From Alphaproteobacteria bacterium (GTDB lineage: Bacteria; Pseudomonadota; Alphaproteobacteria; Caulobacterales; Maricaulaceae): 64,000 nucleotides of DNA. Numbering within the stretch: the first letter of the stretch is position 1; each line of letters opens with the position of its first letter. The notes under the pieces are model-generated. The model did no database searches. It worked only from the letters and a program-made list of their open reading frames with translations, and was not told where the DNA came from. Position numbers and translations under genes: made by a program. Location: the NCBI GenBank assembly GCA_024742735.1, contig JANSXV010000001.1, positions 620,001 to 684,000 on the forward strand, read 5' to 3'. This document shows positions 27,364-37,959 of this stretch, one piece after another.

Positions 27364-28266
27364 TTACTCCGCCGCCGCCCGCTGGGGCTGCAGCGCCAGC
27401 CAGCGGAAGACCTGAGGCCAGAACACGTCGGCCATCTTGGTGCGGAACAGGCCGTCATGGCCGATCGGCCCGCGTCCCAGATCATCGCATCGCACGATCT
27501 TCATCTCGCTGGGCGCGCTTTCATAACAGGCCAGCAGCCAGCGCACCGTCGCGGGATTGGCGATGGGATCGTCATCCGGGATCCAGGCCCGGATCGGGGC
27601 GCTGAACCGGCGATAGCGCTCATTCACGCCCAACTCGGCGAAACGGTCGCGGAAGCATTCCGGGTTCACGCCGAAATCGCGCCAGTCCTTCCAGACATTG
27701 GGCGGCAGCGGCTCACCGGACCAGAACGCGCCCTTGGGAATATGACCGCGCGTCGCCAGCAGCGCCGGCCCGAGAACACGCCAGAACGTCCAGGCGAAAT
27801 ACTTCAATGGCGCGCTCTGCTTGCCCCAGTAACCGCCCGATGCGCTCAGCAAAGCGACCCGGCGCAGGGGCAGATCCTCGGGGATGAAGGCCGCAAACTG
27901 ACCGCCGACCGAATGGCCGACCACGTCCAGCGGCAGACCGGGATAGAGCTCGCACGCCTTGCGCGCAGCGGCGGGGATATCCTCCAGCGCCCAGTCGATC
28001 ATGCGCGCCGGATCACGCCTGGCGTGATCACGCAGGGAATCGCCCTGCCCGCGAAAATCATAGGTCAGCACCGCCCAACCCTGCTCGCGGGCCGCTTCAG
28101 CGAATGCGGAGTAGAAGCGCGCGGGAAAACCGGTGGCGGGATTGACGACCATGACCGCGGCCGGATCGCGCGGCGCGAAGATCCGGCCGCACAGCACGCG
28201 CCCGTCACGGGCCGGAAACGACGTTTCGCGGTCCAGTCCCCTGTTTGCGCCTGCGCCGTCGGCCAT
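27364..28266 (-). CDS. alpha/beta hydrolase, serine aminopeptidase-like
   Basis: A 300-residue alpha/beta-hydrolase with the nucleophile elbow VVGHSVGGQF and the oxyanion region VNPATGFPARFY. The C terminus has GPIGHDGLF for the catalytic His. No signal peptide is visible, so it is probably cytoplasmic. It precedes the GST gene by 8 nt and is divergent from the RidA gene. Substrate unknown. Confidence 0.82.
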   Translation of the reverse strand: MADGAGANRGLDRETSFPARDGRVLCGRIFAPRDPAAVMVVNPATGFPARFYSAFAEAAREQGWAVLTYDFRGQGDSLRDHARRDPARMIDWALEDIPAAARKACELYPGLPLDVVGHSVGGQFAAFIPEDLPLRRVALLSASGGYWGKQSAPLKYFAWTFWRVLGPALLATRGHIPKGAFWSGEPLPPNVWKDWRDFGVNPECFRDRFAELGVNERYRRFSAPIRAWIPDDDPIANPATVRWLLACYESAPSEMKIVRCDDLGRGPIGHDGLFRTKMADVFWPQVFRWLALQPQRAAAE

Positions 28267-28378
28267 GGAGCGCCGCCTTCATCTCTCGCCCTGCGCGCCA
28301 CATTGCCTATCCTGCTGCAATGCATCAAGACAGGCTGAACGCCCGGCGAGGCGGCTGATCACACCAGGGAGACCAAAG

Positions 28379-28840
28379 ATGAACGAGATTGAAGCCCGGC
28401 TTGAAGCCCTCGGCGTCGTGCTGCCCGAACCGGCCGCTCCGGTCGCCAACTACGTGCCTTTCATGCGGACCGGGAACCAAGTCCATGTTTCCGGACAGGT
28501 ATCCTTCGCACCGGAGGGTCTCATCACCGGCCGGCTGGGCGCGGATTTGGACCTGGAAGCGGGTCAGCGCGCCGCCCGGTTTTGCGCCATCAACCTCATC
28601 GCCCAGTTCAAGGCCGCCTGCGGCGGCGATCTGTCCCGGGTGAAACAAGTCGTGAAGCTGGGCGGGTTCGTGAACGCCGATCCGGCCTTCACCGACGTGC
28701 CCAAGGTGATCAACGGCGCGTCTGACCTGATCGGCGAGGTGTTCGGCGAATCAGGACGCCATGCCCGGTCGGCCGTGGGCGTCGCGGTTCTGCCGCTCGG
28801 TGCGGCGGTGGAAGTCGACGCCATCATCGAGGTCAGCTGA
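28379..28840 (+). CDS. RidA family protein
   Basis: A 153-residue YjgF/YER057c/UK114 protein that deaminates or handles reactive enamine/imine intermediates. The ATG at 28379 has AGGGAG about 8 nt upstream. Visible features: VHVSGQVSF, VKQVVKLGGFVNADPAF and the end HARSAVGVAVLPLGAAVEVDAIIEV. The Arg and Glu of archetypal RidA near the end are partly kept (RSAVG; VEVDAI). Followed by an N-acyltransferase-like gene 63 nt downstream. Confidence 0.88.
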   Translation: MNEIEARLEALGVVLPEPAAPVANYVPFMRTGNQVHVSGQVSFAPEGLITGRLGADLDLEAGQRAARFCAINLIAQFKAACGGDLSRVKQVVKLGGFVNADPAFTDVPKVINGASDLIGEVFGESGRHARSAVGVAVLPLGAAVEVDAIIEVS

Positions 28841-28903
28841 GCAGTGAAACGCGGCGCATCCCGCACTAAGTTCCCCACGGAACTACAGGGGCGCTGACCA
28901 GGC

Positions 28904-30049
28904 ATGGCCGATATCCGCGTGCGCATGATCGAACGCCTGGCCGAGGTCGACCCGGCCGCCTGGGACGCTGTAGCGAACCCGGCGGGCGCCGCTTTTGATC
29001 CGTTCCTGAGCTGGGCCTATCTCGATGCGCTGGAGACCTCCGGCAGCGCGGTGGAGGAGACCGGCTGGGCGCCGCGCCACCTGCTCGCTGAAGACGACCA
29101 TGGACGCCTGATCGGCGCCCTGCCCCTTTATGTGAAGAGCCATTCCTACGGCGAATACGTGTTCGACCATGGCTGGGCCAACGCCATCGAACGAGCCGGC
29201 GGGCGCTATTACCCCAAGCTTCTGACCGGCGTGCCGTTCACACCCGCCACGGGGCGGCGCATTCTCGCCGCCGACCCCGATATCCGCGCCGGCTTGATCC
29301 GGGCCGCGCGCCAGGCCGTTCGCCAGCTGGGCGCGTCGAGCTGGCATGTCCTGTTCCCCTATGAGGACGGGCGCGCAGAACTGGCCGAAGCCGGGCTTCT
29401 GAAGCGCCAGGATATCCAGTTCATCTTCGAAAATGACGGCTACGAAACGTATGACGCTTTCCTGGCCGCTCTCTCCTCGCGCAAGCGCAAGGCGCTGAAG
29501 AAAGAGCGAGCGGCGGCGCAAGCGGGCCTGACCATCGAACAGCTCAATGGCGCAGACCTGACCGAGCACCACTGGGACGTCTTCTTCGAGTGCTATCAGG
29601 ACACCGGCGCTCGAAAATGGGGCGCGCCGTACCTCAACCGCGAATTTTTCCGGCTGATCCACGAGCGCATGGCCAAGGACATCCTGCTAGTCATGGCCAA
29701 GGATGAAGGCGGGCGCTACATCGCCGCCGCCCTGAACTTCATTGGGTCGCAGGCGCTGTTCGGACGCTATTGGGGCTGTCTGGAGCATCGCGACAATCTC
29801 CATTTCGAGCTGTGCTACCATCAGGCTATTGATTTCGCGCTGGAACGCGCGCTGAAGCGGGTCGAGGCCGGGGCGCAGGGCGCTCACAAGCTCGCCCGCG
29901 GTTATCGCCCGCGCCTTGTCTATTCCGCCCATGACATCGTCCACGAAGACCTGCGCGCCGCCGTCGCCGACTTCCTGGAGCAGGAACGCCCGGCTGTGGA
30001 GGCCGAACGGGTCGCGCTTGAGGCGGAAACGCCTTACAAAAACGGCTGA
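28904..30049 (+). CDS. GNAT/FemAB-like acyltransferase (DUF482, COG3146)
   Basis: A 381-residue protein of the peptidogalycan biosynthesis/DUF482 family. The N terminus has PFLSWAYLDALETSGSA and the middle HSYGEYVFDHGWANA and YYPKLLTGVPFTPATG, both typical. A basic stretch SSRKRKALKKERAAAQ precedes the second GNAT-like half with FGRYWGCLE and LHFELCYHQAIDFA. The family is distantly related to acyl/aminoacyl transferases; substrate unknown. It sits between RidA and HIT genes. Confidence 0.78.
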   Translation: MADIRVRMIERLAEVDPAAWDAVANPAGAAFDPFLSWAYLDALETSGSAVEETGWAPRHLLAEDDHGRLIGALPLYVKSHSYGEYVFDHGWANAIERAGGRYYPKLLTGVPFTPATGRRILAADPDIRAGLIRAARQAVRQLGASSWHVLFPYEDGRAELAEAGLLKRQDIQFIFENDGYETYDAFLAALSSRKRKALKKERAAAQAGLTIEQLNGADLTEHHWDVFFECYQDTGARKWGAPYLNREFFRLIHERMAKDILLVMAKDEGGRYIAAALNFIGSQALFGRYWGCLEHRDNLHFELCYHQAIDFALERALKRVEAGAQGAHKLARGYRPRLVYSAHDIVHEDLRAAVADFLEQERPAVEAERVALEAETPYKNG

Positions 30050-30073
30050 CTGACCTGACACCGGAGGAAGACT

Positions 30074-30505
30074 ATGAGCCTTCACGGCGACTACGACGAT
30101 CAGAACATCTTCGCCAAGATCATCCGCGGCGAGGCGCCGTGCGTGAAGCTCTTCGAGGATGATGTCGCCATCGCCTTCATGGACATCTTCCCCCAGGCGA
30201 AAGGCCATTGCCTCGTCGTGCCGAAGGAGCCGGCGCGCAACCTGCTGGAGCTGTCCGAAGACGCCGCCGCGGAGGCCATGAAGCGGGTGAAAGCGCTGGC
30301 TGCAGCCGTCGAGAAAGCCCTGCAGCCTGACGGCGTCACGGTGGTCCAGTTCAACGGCGCCCCGGCCGGCCAGACCGTGTTTCACATCCACATCCACGTG
30401 ATTCCGCAGTGGGAGGGTCAGGCGCTCGCGAGCCATGGCGGCGGCAAGCAGGCCGACATGGACGAACTCAACGCGCTTGCGGACAAGATCAAGGCCGCGC
30501 TCTAG
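30074..30505 (+). CDS. HIT family nucleotide-binding protein
   Basis: A 143-residue Hint/HIT-type purine nucleoside phosphoramidase. The N terminus has NIFAKIIRGEAPCVKLFEDD and the signature HIHIHVIPQW carries the His triad. A strong GGAGGAAG ribosome site precedes the ATG. Located 24 nt after the acyltransferase gene and 9 nt before a hydrolase gene, so it is probably in the same transcript. Confidence 0.93.
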   Translation: MSLHGDYDDQNIFAKIIRGEAPCVKLFEDDVAIAFMDIFPQAKGHCLVVPKEPARNLLELSEDAAAEAMKRVKALAAAVEKALQPDGVTVVQFNGAPAGQTVFHIHIHVIPQWEGQALASHGGGKQADMDELNALADKIKAAL

Positions 30506-30514
30506 AGGCTCGCC

Positions 30515-31342
30515 GTGAACCCCGCCCTCATCGCTGCGGCCAACTGGACCGCCGCCGTCCTGCCGCGCACCTTCAAGGACAGCGCCGGGCGGCGCTTCGT
30601 CACGCCGCAGGCCCGGAAGCAGACCGATACCGGCCGGGACTGGCTGGAGGCGCTGGCGCCGTTCGACTTCAAAGGTCCCAAGGGCCGCCAGCGCGCGTGG
30701 CTGGGCGGGCCTGAAGACCGCCCGCTGGTCTTCCTCCAGCATGGCTGGGAGGCCGACAGCGCGGACCTGACCACGATGGGCCAGGCCCTGTGCGAGGCGG
30801 GCTTGCGCGTCGCCCTCGTGGACGGTCCTGCCCACGGCGCCAGCGAAGGCCGCACCGCCGGCCTGCCCTGGTTCGCTCAAGGTCTCGGCGCCCTCGCTGC
30901 ACAGCTCGCCCAACCCTTCGCGGTGGTGGGCCACTCCATGGGCTTTCCCGCGACGGTGCGCGCGATCACGCGCCATGGCCTGTCGCCCGAACGCGTCGTC
31001 TCCCTCGGCGCGCCCGACGCCCTGCCCCGCAATGTGCGCTTTCAAGCCGAGGCCATGGGCATGTCGGCGCGCGCGGTGGAATTGATGCTGGAAGCCGTGT
31101 CGGAGCGGTTCGGCGCGCCCGCCGAGGAATTCGACATCCTGAGGGATGCGCCGACCATGACCGCCTCAGCCCTGATCCTACACGGCCGCAACGACCAGAT
31201 CGCCCCGCCTGAAGGCGCGGAGCGCATCGCCGCGGCCTGGCCCGGCGCGGAGCTGGAGCTGTTCGATGATCTCGGGCACCGCGGCGTGCTGCGCGATGAG
31301 CGGGTGGTGGCGCGGGTGGCAGATTTTCTGCAACCACGTTGA
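30515..31342 (+). CDS. alpha/beta hydrolase
   Basis: A 275-residue alpha/beta-hydrolase starting at GTG 30515. Motifs: VFLQHGWEADS near the oxyanion hole, VDGPAHGASEG, the nucleophile elbow VVGHSMGFPA and the C-terminal His in DDLGHRGVLRDE. No signal peptide. The TGA stop (31340-31342) overlaps the first bases of a family B repeat, so the repeat supplies the end of the gene. Substrate unknown. Confidence 0.82.
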   Translation: MNPALIAAANWTAAVLPRTFKDSAGRRFVTPQARKQTDTGRDWLEALAPFDFKGPKGRQRAWLGGPEDRPLVFLQHGWEADSADLTTMGQALCEAGLRVALVDGPAHGASEGRTAGLPWFAQGLGALAAQLAQPFAVVGHSMGFPATVRAITRHGLSPERVVSLGAPDALPRNVRFQAEAMGMSARAVELMLEAVSERFGAPAEEFDILRDAPTMTASALILHGRNDQIAPPEGAERIAAAWPGAELELFDDLGHRGVLRDERVVARVADFLQPR

Positions 31343-31435
31343 ATTCCCGGCCAAGCGAAGCGTAGAGCCGGGACCGTGTAGCGAGTTCGCACGGAGGCCC
31401 CGGCTCTGCGCCGCGAGCGGCCTCGCCGGGGTTTC
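31341..31435. repeat. family B palindromic repeat, copy 1
   Basis: A 95-nt element that begins GAATTCCCGGCCAAGCG and ends GCCGGGGTTTC, with internal dyads (CCCGGC..GCCGGG; GGCCCCGGCTC..). Related elements lie at 42941-43053 (inside a coding region), 53676-53710 (fragment) and 54402-54510. It overlaps the stop of the preceding hydrolase. Confidence 0.75.
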
Positions 31436-31452
31436 AATGGATGCAAACAAGA

Positions 31453-31482
31453 AGCGCCCCGGCCGTCTCCAGCCGGGGCGCT
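31453..31482 (-). terminator. hairpin terminator after clpA
   Basis: Perfect stem AGCGCCCCGGC (31453-31463) with GCCGGGGCGCT (31472-31482) and an 8-nt loop, 28 nt past the clpA stop. In the minus direction it is followed by TCTTGTTTG, a moderate T-tract. It may also stop readthrough from the plus strand. Confidence 0.65.
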
Positions 31483-31509
31483 CTGCATTCCAGCGGTCGG
31501 CCGTGAGCC

Positions 31510-33858
<2,349 letters not shown>

Positions 33859-33862
33859 GCGC

Positions 33863-34189
33863 CTAATCCTTTTCCATCGTGCACTGTAAAGGGTGCTGGG
33901 AGCGGCGCGCCGCGTCCATCACCTGGGCCACCTTGGTCTCGGCCACCTCGTAGGTGAACACGCCGCACACCCCCACTCCATGTTGGTGCACATGGAGCAT
34001 GATGCGAGTCGCATCCTCCGTGCTCTTGTGAAAAATCCCCATCAGGACTTCGACGACAAACTCCATGGGCGTGTAGTCGTCATTGAGCAGGAGCACCTTG
34101 TACATGGACGGCCGCTTGGTCTTGGCGCGCGGCTTCACCGTCACGCCGGTTTCGCGGTTCGGATCTGACGGCTTTGAAGGTTCGCTCAT
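33863..34189 (-). CDS. clpS: ATP-dependent Clp protease adaptor ClpS
   Basis: N-recognin that delivers N-end-rule substrates to ClpA. The 108-residue protein has a flexible N-terminal tail, then [20 protein letters not shown], where the NDD motif binds the substrate amino group, [19 protein letters not shown] and a final PLQCTMEKD. First gene of clpS-clpA. Confidence 0.97.
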   Translation of the reverse strand: MSEPSKPSDPNRETGVTVKPRAKTKRPSMYKVLLLNDDYTPMEFVVEVLMGIFHKSTEDATRIMLHVHQHGVGVCGVFTYEVAETKVAQVMDAARRSQHPLQCTMEKD

Positions 34190-34210
34190 CTTGCTTCGCC
34201 GTTCGCGCGG

Positions 34211-34246
34211 GTGTGAGGCGGCTTCACGTCCATGAAAGTCTCACAC
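34211..34246. promoter_or_regulatory. inverted repeat upstream of clpS
   Basis: GTGTGAG (34211-34217) and CTCACAC (34240-34246) form a perfect 7-bp inverted repeat with a 22-nt spacer, 22 nt upstream of the clpS ATG. Possible operator or 5'-leader hairpin; no factor can be named. Confidence 0.3.
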
Positions 34247-34342
34247 AGGATTAAATATGCATCAGACCTGCCGAGGGAAGCCCCGGCAAGGCCGCGAACG
34301 CAGATTGAGGCGCCCTGTCCACACTCCAGCGCCCGAAACGGA

Positions 34343-34374
34343 CAAAAAAAGGCCCGGCGTGAAAACGCCGGGCC
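34343..34374 (-). terminator. rho-independent terminator after the phasin gene
   Basis: Read on the minus strand, GGCCCGGCG TTTT CGCCGGGCC-type hairpin (stem GGCCCGGCGT with its complement around GAAA) is followed by a run of seven T. It lies about 57 nt past the phasin stop. This is one of the two clearest intrinsic terminators in the window. Confidence 0.88.
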
Positions 34375-34431
34375 AGTCAGGGAGGATCCGAAGCGGCGCG
34401 GTCAAACCGCGCCGCAATGGGGTGGCAGCGC

Positions 34432-35124
34432 CTAGCGCTGGGACTGCATGGCTTCCACAGCGGCGGCCATGCGGTCGTTGATCGGCTTGAACGTGTCCTT
34501 GACCATGGAGGAAACCAGGTCAGACGACTTGTTCACTTCGGTGAGATAGGCGTCGAGCGTCGACTTGGTATAGTCGGCATGCAGCTCGATCAGTTCCTGG
34601 ACCGACTTGGCGCCGGCCATGGACTTGGCGGCGGCCACGCCGTCTTCCATGGACTTCTTGGCGAAGGCCACGGTGGAGGCGTTGAGCTCTTCCATGGACT
34701 TCGTGGCGGTGGTCGCAGAGGCGATCACGGCGTCCACGGTGTCTTTCTGGAAGGCGCTGAATTCGTTGATGGCGGTCAGGGACTTCTCGAAGCCTTCCTT
34801 CATCGCTTCGTTGGAAGCGGTGGTGACGGTTTCGAAAGTCTGGGTGGCGGCGTCTTTTTTCGCGGCGGCCATGGTGTTCTCTCCTGGGAATCTACGGGGT
34901 TCGGACGGCTTGCGGGTCTTCGGCTTGGACGCAGACGGGGTCTGAGCAGGCTTTGCAGAGGCAGCCTTGGCCGGAGCCTTCGCTTTCGCCCGGGCCGGCG
35001 TCTTGCGCGCCGGTGCGGCTTCAGCTTGTTTGGACTGCGATTTTGCAGCGGTCGACTTGGCGGGCGCGGACGTGTCCGCTTCCGGCTTGGCGCTCTCGCT
35101 GTTCGGCGTGTCTTCGGTCGCCAT
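34432..35124 (-). CDS. phasin family protein with Lys/Ala/Pro-rich N-terminal extension
   Basis: Polyhydroxyalkanoate granule-associated protein. From the ATG at 35124 it is 230 residues: an N-terminal Ala/Lys/Pro/Ser-rich, probably disordered and DNA- or granule-binding segment (about residues 1-84), then a phasin domain with FETVTTASNEAMKEGFEKSL and a long amphipathic helix bundle to the end. A second in-frame ATG at 34872 has a strong AGGAGAG site (34879-34885) and would give a 146-residue phasin core alone. Both starts look usable, so two products are possible. A promoter and palindromic operator lie upstream. Confidence 0.85.
   Translation of the reverse strand: MATEDTPNSESAKPEADTSAPAKSTAAKSQSKQAEAAPARKTPARAKAKAPAKAASAKPAQTPSASKPKTRKPSEPRRFPGENTMAAAKKDAATQTFETVTTASNEAMKEGFEKSLTAINEFSAFQKDTVDAVIASATTATKSMEELNASTVAFAKKSMEDGVAAAKSMAGAKSVQELIELHADYTKSTLDAYLTEVNKSSDLVSSMVKDTFKPINDRMAAAVEAMQSQR
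34879..34885 (-). promoter_or_regulatory. internal ribosome-binding site in the phasin gene
   Basis: AGGAGAG on the minus strand, 6 nt before the in-frame ATG at 34872. It is stronger than the GGAGAG site about 9 nt before the outer ATG at 35124, and is placed exactly where the low-complexity extension gives way to the phasin domain. Confidence 0.6.
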
Positions 35125-35167
35125 CGCTTGTCTCTCCAATCTTCGGCCGCTGTTCGCAGCCGCAGCA

Positions 35168-35196
35168 AATATCGCCATTTCCGGTGCGGAAATCAA
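35168..35196 (-). promoter_or_regulatory. predicted promoter of the phasin gene
   Basis: On the minus strand, TTGATT (35196-35191) and GATATT (35173-35168) are separated by 17 nt, which predicts a start near 35160 and a leader of about 36 nt to the outer ATG. The operator-like palindrome at 35201-35221 lies immediately upstream of the -35 box. Confidence 0.6.
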
Positions 35197-35200
35197 GTCC

Positions 35201-35221
35201 TTTTTGTGCGCCGCACAAAAA
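35201..35221. promoter_or_regulatory. perfect palindromic operator upstream of the phasin promoter
   Basis: TTTTTGTGC GCC GCACAAAAA: 9-bp perfect arms and a 3-nt spacer, 4 nt upstream of the predicted -35 box. In many PHA producers the repressor PhaR controls phasin genes from such a position, so PhaR is a reasonable guess, but the site has not been matched to a known PhaR motif. It lies 59 nt upstream of the divergent carboxypeptidase gene and could affect that gene too. Confidence 0.6.
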
Positions 35222-35280
35222 TGCCGTCAGGCCGGAGAGTTAACGGCCCTGAAACCGGTTCGACCCGAGTGTTCCAGACC

Positions 35281-36519
35281 ATGATCCGGGTCACAATTCT
35301 CCTCGTGCTGCTCCTGGCCGCATCGCTGACCGGCGAATCGCGGGCCGACCGCTATGCGGCTTTCGTGGCGGATATGGAGACGGGGGAGGTCCTGCACGCA
35401 CGCCGCGCCGATGCGCCGCGCTACCCGGCTTCGCTCACCAAGCTCATGACGCTCTACATGACATTCGAGGCCATCGAGGCCGGCGAGCTGGCGCTGGACG
35501 ACGCGCTGACCGCGTCGGCCGAGGCCGCCTCCCGTCCCGCCTCCGATCTGGGCCTGGCTGAAGGGGATACGCTAACGGTCGAGGACGCGATCCGCGCCCT
35601 GATCGTACAGAGCGCCAACGACGCCGCCGTGGTCCTCGCCGAGCATCTTGGCGAGAACGAAGCCCTGTTCGCGGCCGCCATGACCGAGCGCGCCGGCGCG
35701 CTCGGCCTGACTTCAACGACGTTCGCCAACGCCTCAGGCCTGCCGGACTCGCGCCAGCGCACCACAGCACGTGACATGGCGCGCCTAGCCTACGCCCTGC
35801 GCCGGGATTTCCCGCAATACTGGAACTATTTCGCCGAGACGACCTTCGTCTGGAACGGGCGCACGCACCACAATCACAATACGCTTGTCGGTCAGGTGGA
35901 CGGCGTCGACGGGCTGAAGACCGGCTATATCCGCGCCTCAGGCTTCAACGTCGCCGCCACCGCCGAGCGCGACGGCCGGCGCCTGATCGCCGTCATCATG
36001 GGCGGCGCGAGCCCGGCGGTTCGCGACGCCCATGCCCGCGAACTTATCGAGGCTGGTTTCACCGCCCTCTCCGCTCGCGAGGAAGGCCGCCGGCTGGCTT
36101 CACTCGACGTTCCGCGCCTGAACCCGATCCGGGAACAGGAAATTCTCACCGCCGAACTCTCCGGCCTGCTGCGGCCCGCCGCAATGGGCTCAGCCGGTCC
36201 CGGCGCACCGCCGGCCCAAGTCATCTTCGAAGACCCGGCAAGCTCCGAGCCGGGGCTGGTGCTGGGTGCAGGCTGGTCGATCCAGGTCGGGGCCTATGGC
36301 TCTCGCGCCGCCGCCATGGCGCGTCTGGAAACGGTGGCCGACATGGATGTGAACCAGGTGCTGCGCCAGGCTGAACCGGTCACGGCGGCCCTGTCGAGCA
36401 ATGGCCAGGCGTTGTGGCGGGCGAGGTTTTCGGGCCTCGACGCCGATCAGGCCCGCGCCGCCTGCGCCAGCCTGGAATCGCGCGGAGAAGCCTGCTTCAC
36501 GGTCGCGCCGGGCGCCTGA
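35281..36519 (+). CDS. D-alanyl-D-alanine carboxypeptidase (DacA type) with C-terminal SPOR domain
   Basis: Periplasmic penicillin-binding protein that trims peptidoglycan pentapeptides. From the ATG at 35281 it is 412 residues: signal peptide MIRVTILLVLLLAASLTGES, the peptidase S11 domain with active-site SLTK (S51, K54), SAN in VQSANDAAVV and KTG in DGLKTGY, then a linker and a SPOR domain (about 330-408: WSIQVGAYGSRAAAMARL). SPOR domains bind denuded glycan strands at the division site, so this enzyme is probably septal. Upstream frame extension over the phasin gene is rejected. Confidence 0.93.
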   Translation: MIRVTILLVLLLAASLTGESRADRYAAFVADMETGEVLHARRADAPRYPASLTKLMTLYMTFEAIEAGELALDDALTASAEAASRPASDLGLAEGDTLTVEDAIRALIVQSANDAAVVLAEHLGENEALFAAAMTERAGALGLTSTTFANASGLPDSRQRTTARDMARLAYALRRDFPQYWNYFAETTFVWNGRTHHNHNTLVGQVDGVDGLKTGYIRASGFNVAATAERDGRRLIAVIMGGASPAVRDAHARELIEAGFTALSAREEGRRLASLDVPRLNPIREQEILTAELSGLLRPAAMGSAGPGAPPAQVIFEDPASSEPGLVLGAGWSIQVGAYGSRAAAMARLETVADMDVNQVLRQAEPVTAALSSNGQALWRARFSGLDADQARAACASLESRGEACFTVAPGA

Positions 36520-36525
36520 CGCGAT

Positions 36526-36981
36526 CTAGCGCTTGCCCAGCAGGACTTCCCGGGCTTCCTGGACCCGCGCGGCGAGCGCATCATTGCCGCCGGCGTCGGG
36601 ATGGACCTTCTTCATGAGCTCGCGATAGGCCTTGTTGATCTCGGCCTCGGACGCGGCCTCAGAGACGCCCAGAACCTGCGCCGCCTCGCGCCGGCTCATG
36701 GCGGCGGAGCCCGTCCGCGGCGCACCCTGGCCGGTGTCAGCTCCGCCTGGGGGCGCCTGCCCCCTCAGAGCGACCCCGAGCAGGCCCAGCGCCGCCCCGA
36801 TCAAAGGCAGACCCGCCGCAGCGAGCCCGCGCACCGTCAGGATGGCGCCGATCAACAGGCCTCCGACGCCCAGAACAACCCTGAGAGTCTGGGCGGCGGT
36901 CTTGGTCTTCATCCGCGCCAGCAGATAGCCCAGACCCAGCATGGCGCCGATGGCCGCGAGAAGGCCGAACAGAATGCTCAT
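36526..36981 (-). CDS. membrane-anchored J-domain protein
   Basis: A 151-residue protein with two N-terminal hydrophobic segments (about 3-22 and 33-70) and a C-terminal J domain (about 95-151) containing the HPD motif in KKVHPDAGGND. It resembles the DjlA/Tim14-like single-pass or double-pass J proteins that recruit DnaK to the membrane. It follows mipZ by 7 nt on the same strand, suggesting co-expression with the division-site regulator. Confidence 0.85.
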   Translation of the reverse strand: MSILFGLLAAIGAMLGLGYLLARMKTKTAAQTLRVVLGVGGLLIGAILTVRGLAAAGLPLIGAALGLLGVALRGQAPPGGADTGQGAPRTGSAAMSRREAAQVLGVSEAASEAEINKAYRELMKKVHPDAGGNDALAARVQEAREVLLGKR

Positions 36982-36988
36982 GGCCGCC

Positions 36989-37873
36989 TCAGAACGGGAT
37001 CCGCGCGCCGTCGAGGCCGGGCAGCTTCAACACGATGATCAGTTCGCGCAGCTCCTGGCGGGCGGCCACATGGCTCATGGTGAACGTCATGGACGAGCCG
37101 GCCTCGGTCAGGTCGATCAGGGTCAGCCCCGCCGGGAACAGCTCGCGATAGATCACACGCTCCGAGAACCCCGGCGCCAGACGGAAACCGATACGCTGGG
37201 ACAAAGCGCGCAGCCCCTGCCCGACGCGGCGCTTGTTGCGCGCATCCAGCGTGGAGACGCGGTTTCGCATGACCACCCAGTCGATCGGCGTCTTCTCCGC
37301 CCTGGCCTTCAGCTTGCGGCCAGTCCAGACCATGTCGGCATAGGCGCTGGGCCGGCCAACCTCGAACGTGTCAGGATCGACTTCGGCCAGCAGGGCGAAA
37401 TCGACAAAGCTGTCATTGATCGGCGTGACCAGCGTATCCGCCTCGGCGTGGGCCAGGCGGCTGTAGTGCGTGTCGCTGCCCGGCGCGTCGATGATGATGA
37501 AGTCGCAGGACGTGCGCAGCCCGTCCATGGCCCGGCGCCAGTTCGCCAGCTCCTGCTCCTCGGCAGCGTCGAGGCTGCGCGCGCTTGATGCGCTCAGGCG
37601 CGCCTCCTCCGGCATGGGCAGGGTCACGCCCCGGCTTTCGCTCCAGCGGCGTCGATTGTCCAGATACCGATTGAGGGACGCCTGGCGCAGATCAAGATCG
37701 ATGACGCCGACCCGCTTGCCCAGGCGCATCAGGGCGACAGCCAGATGGATCGCCACGGTCGACTTGCCCGCGCCGCCCTTCTCATTGCCCACGACGATGC
37801 GGTGCGCCAGGCCGGACGTGGCGGGCGCTTCGGTCTGCGGCGGAGACTGAACATCAGAAATGGGATCGGTCAC
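36989..37873 (-). CDS. mipZ: cell-division positioning ATPase MipZ
   Basis: ParA-type ATPase that forms a gradient from the poles and inhibits FtsZ assembly. The 294-residue protein has a deviant Walker A GNEKGGAGKSTVAIHL, IDLDLRQASLNRYLDNRR and TPINDSFVDFALL, closely matching Caulobacter MipZ, and the VIYRELFPAGLTLIDL segment near the end. It starts at GTG 37873. A 17-residue N-terminal extension precedes the conserved start. Located beside SPOR-domain and J-domain envelope genes, which fits a division cluster. Confidence 0.95.
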   Translation of the reverse strand: MTDPISDVQSPPQTEAPATSGLAHRIVVGNEKGGAGKSTVAIHLAVALMRLGKRVGVIDLDLRQASLNRYLDNRRRWSESRGVTLPMPEEARLSASSARSLDAAEEQELANWRRAMDGLRTSCDFIIIDAPGSDTHYSRLAHAEADTLVTPINDSFVDFALLAEVDPDTFEVGRPSAYADMVWTGRKLKARAEKTPIDWVVMRNRVSTLDARNKRRVGQGLRALSQRIGFRLAPGFSERVIYRELFPAGLTLIDLTEAGSSMTFTMSHVAARQELRELIIVLKLPGLDGARIPF

Positions 37874-37959
37874 GAGATCGTCCTGAACACGCGGCTACGA
37901 AGCGTCGAGAGCTTGAAGATAGGGCCGAAACACCGTTTGCGGGAGGCCGCCGACGAAAG

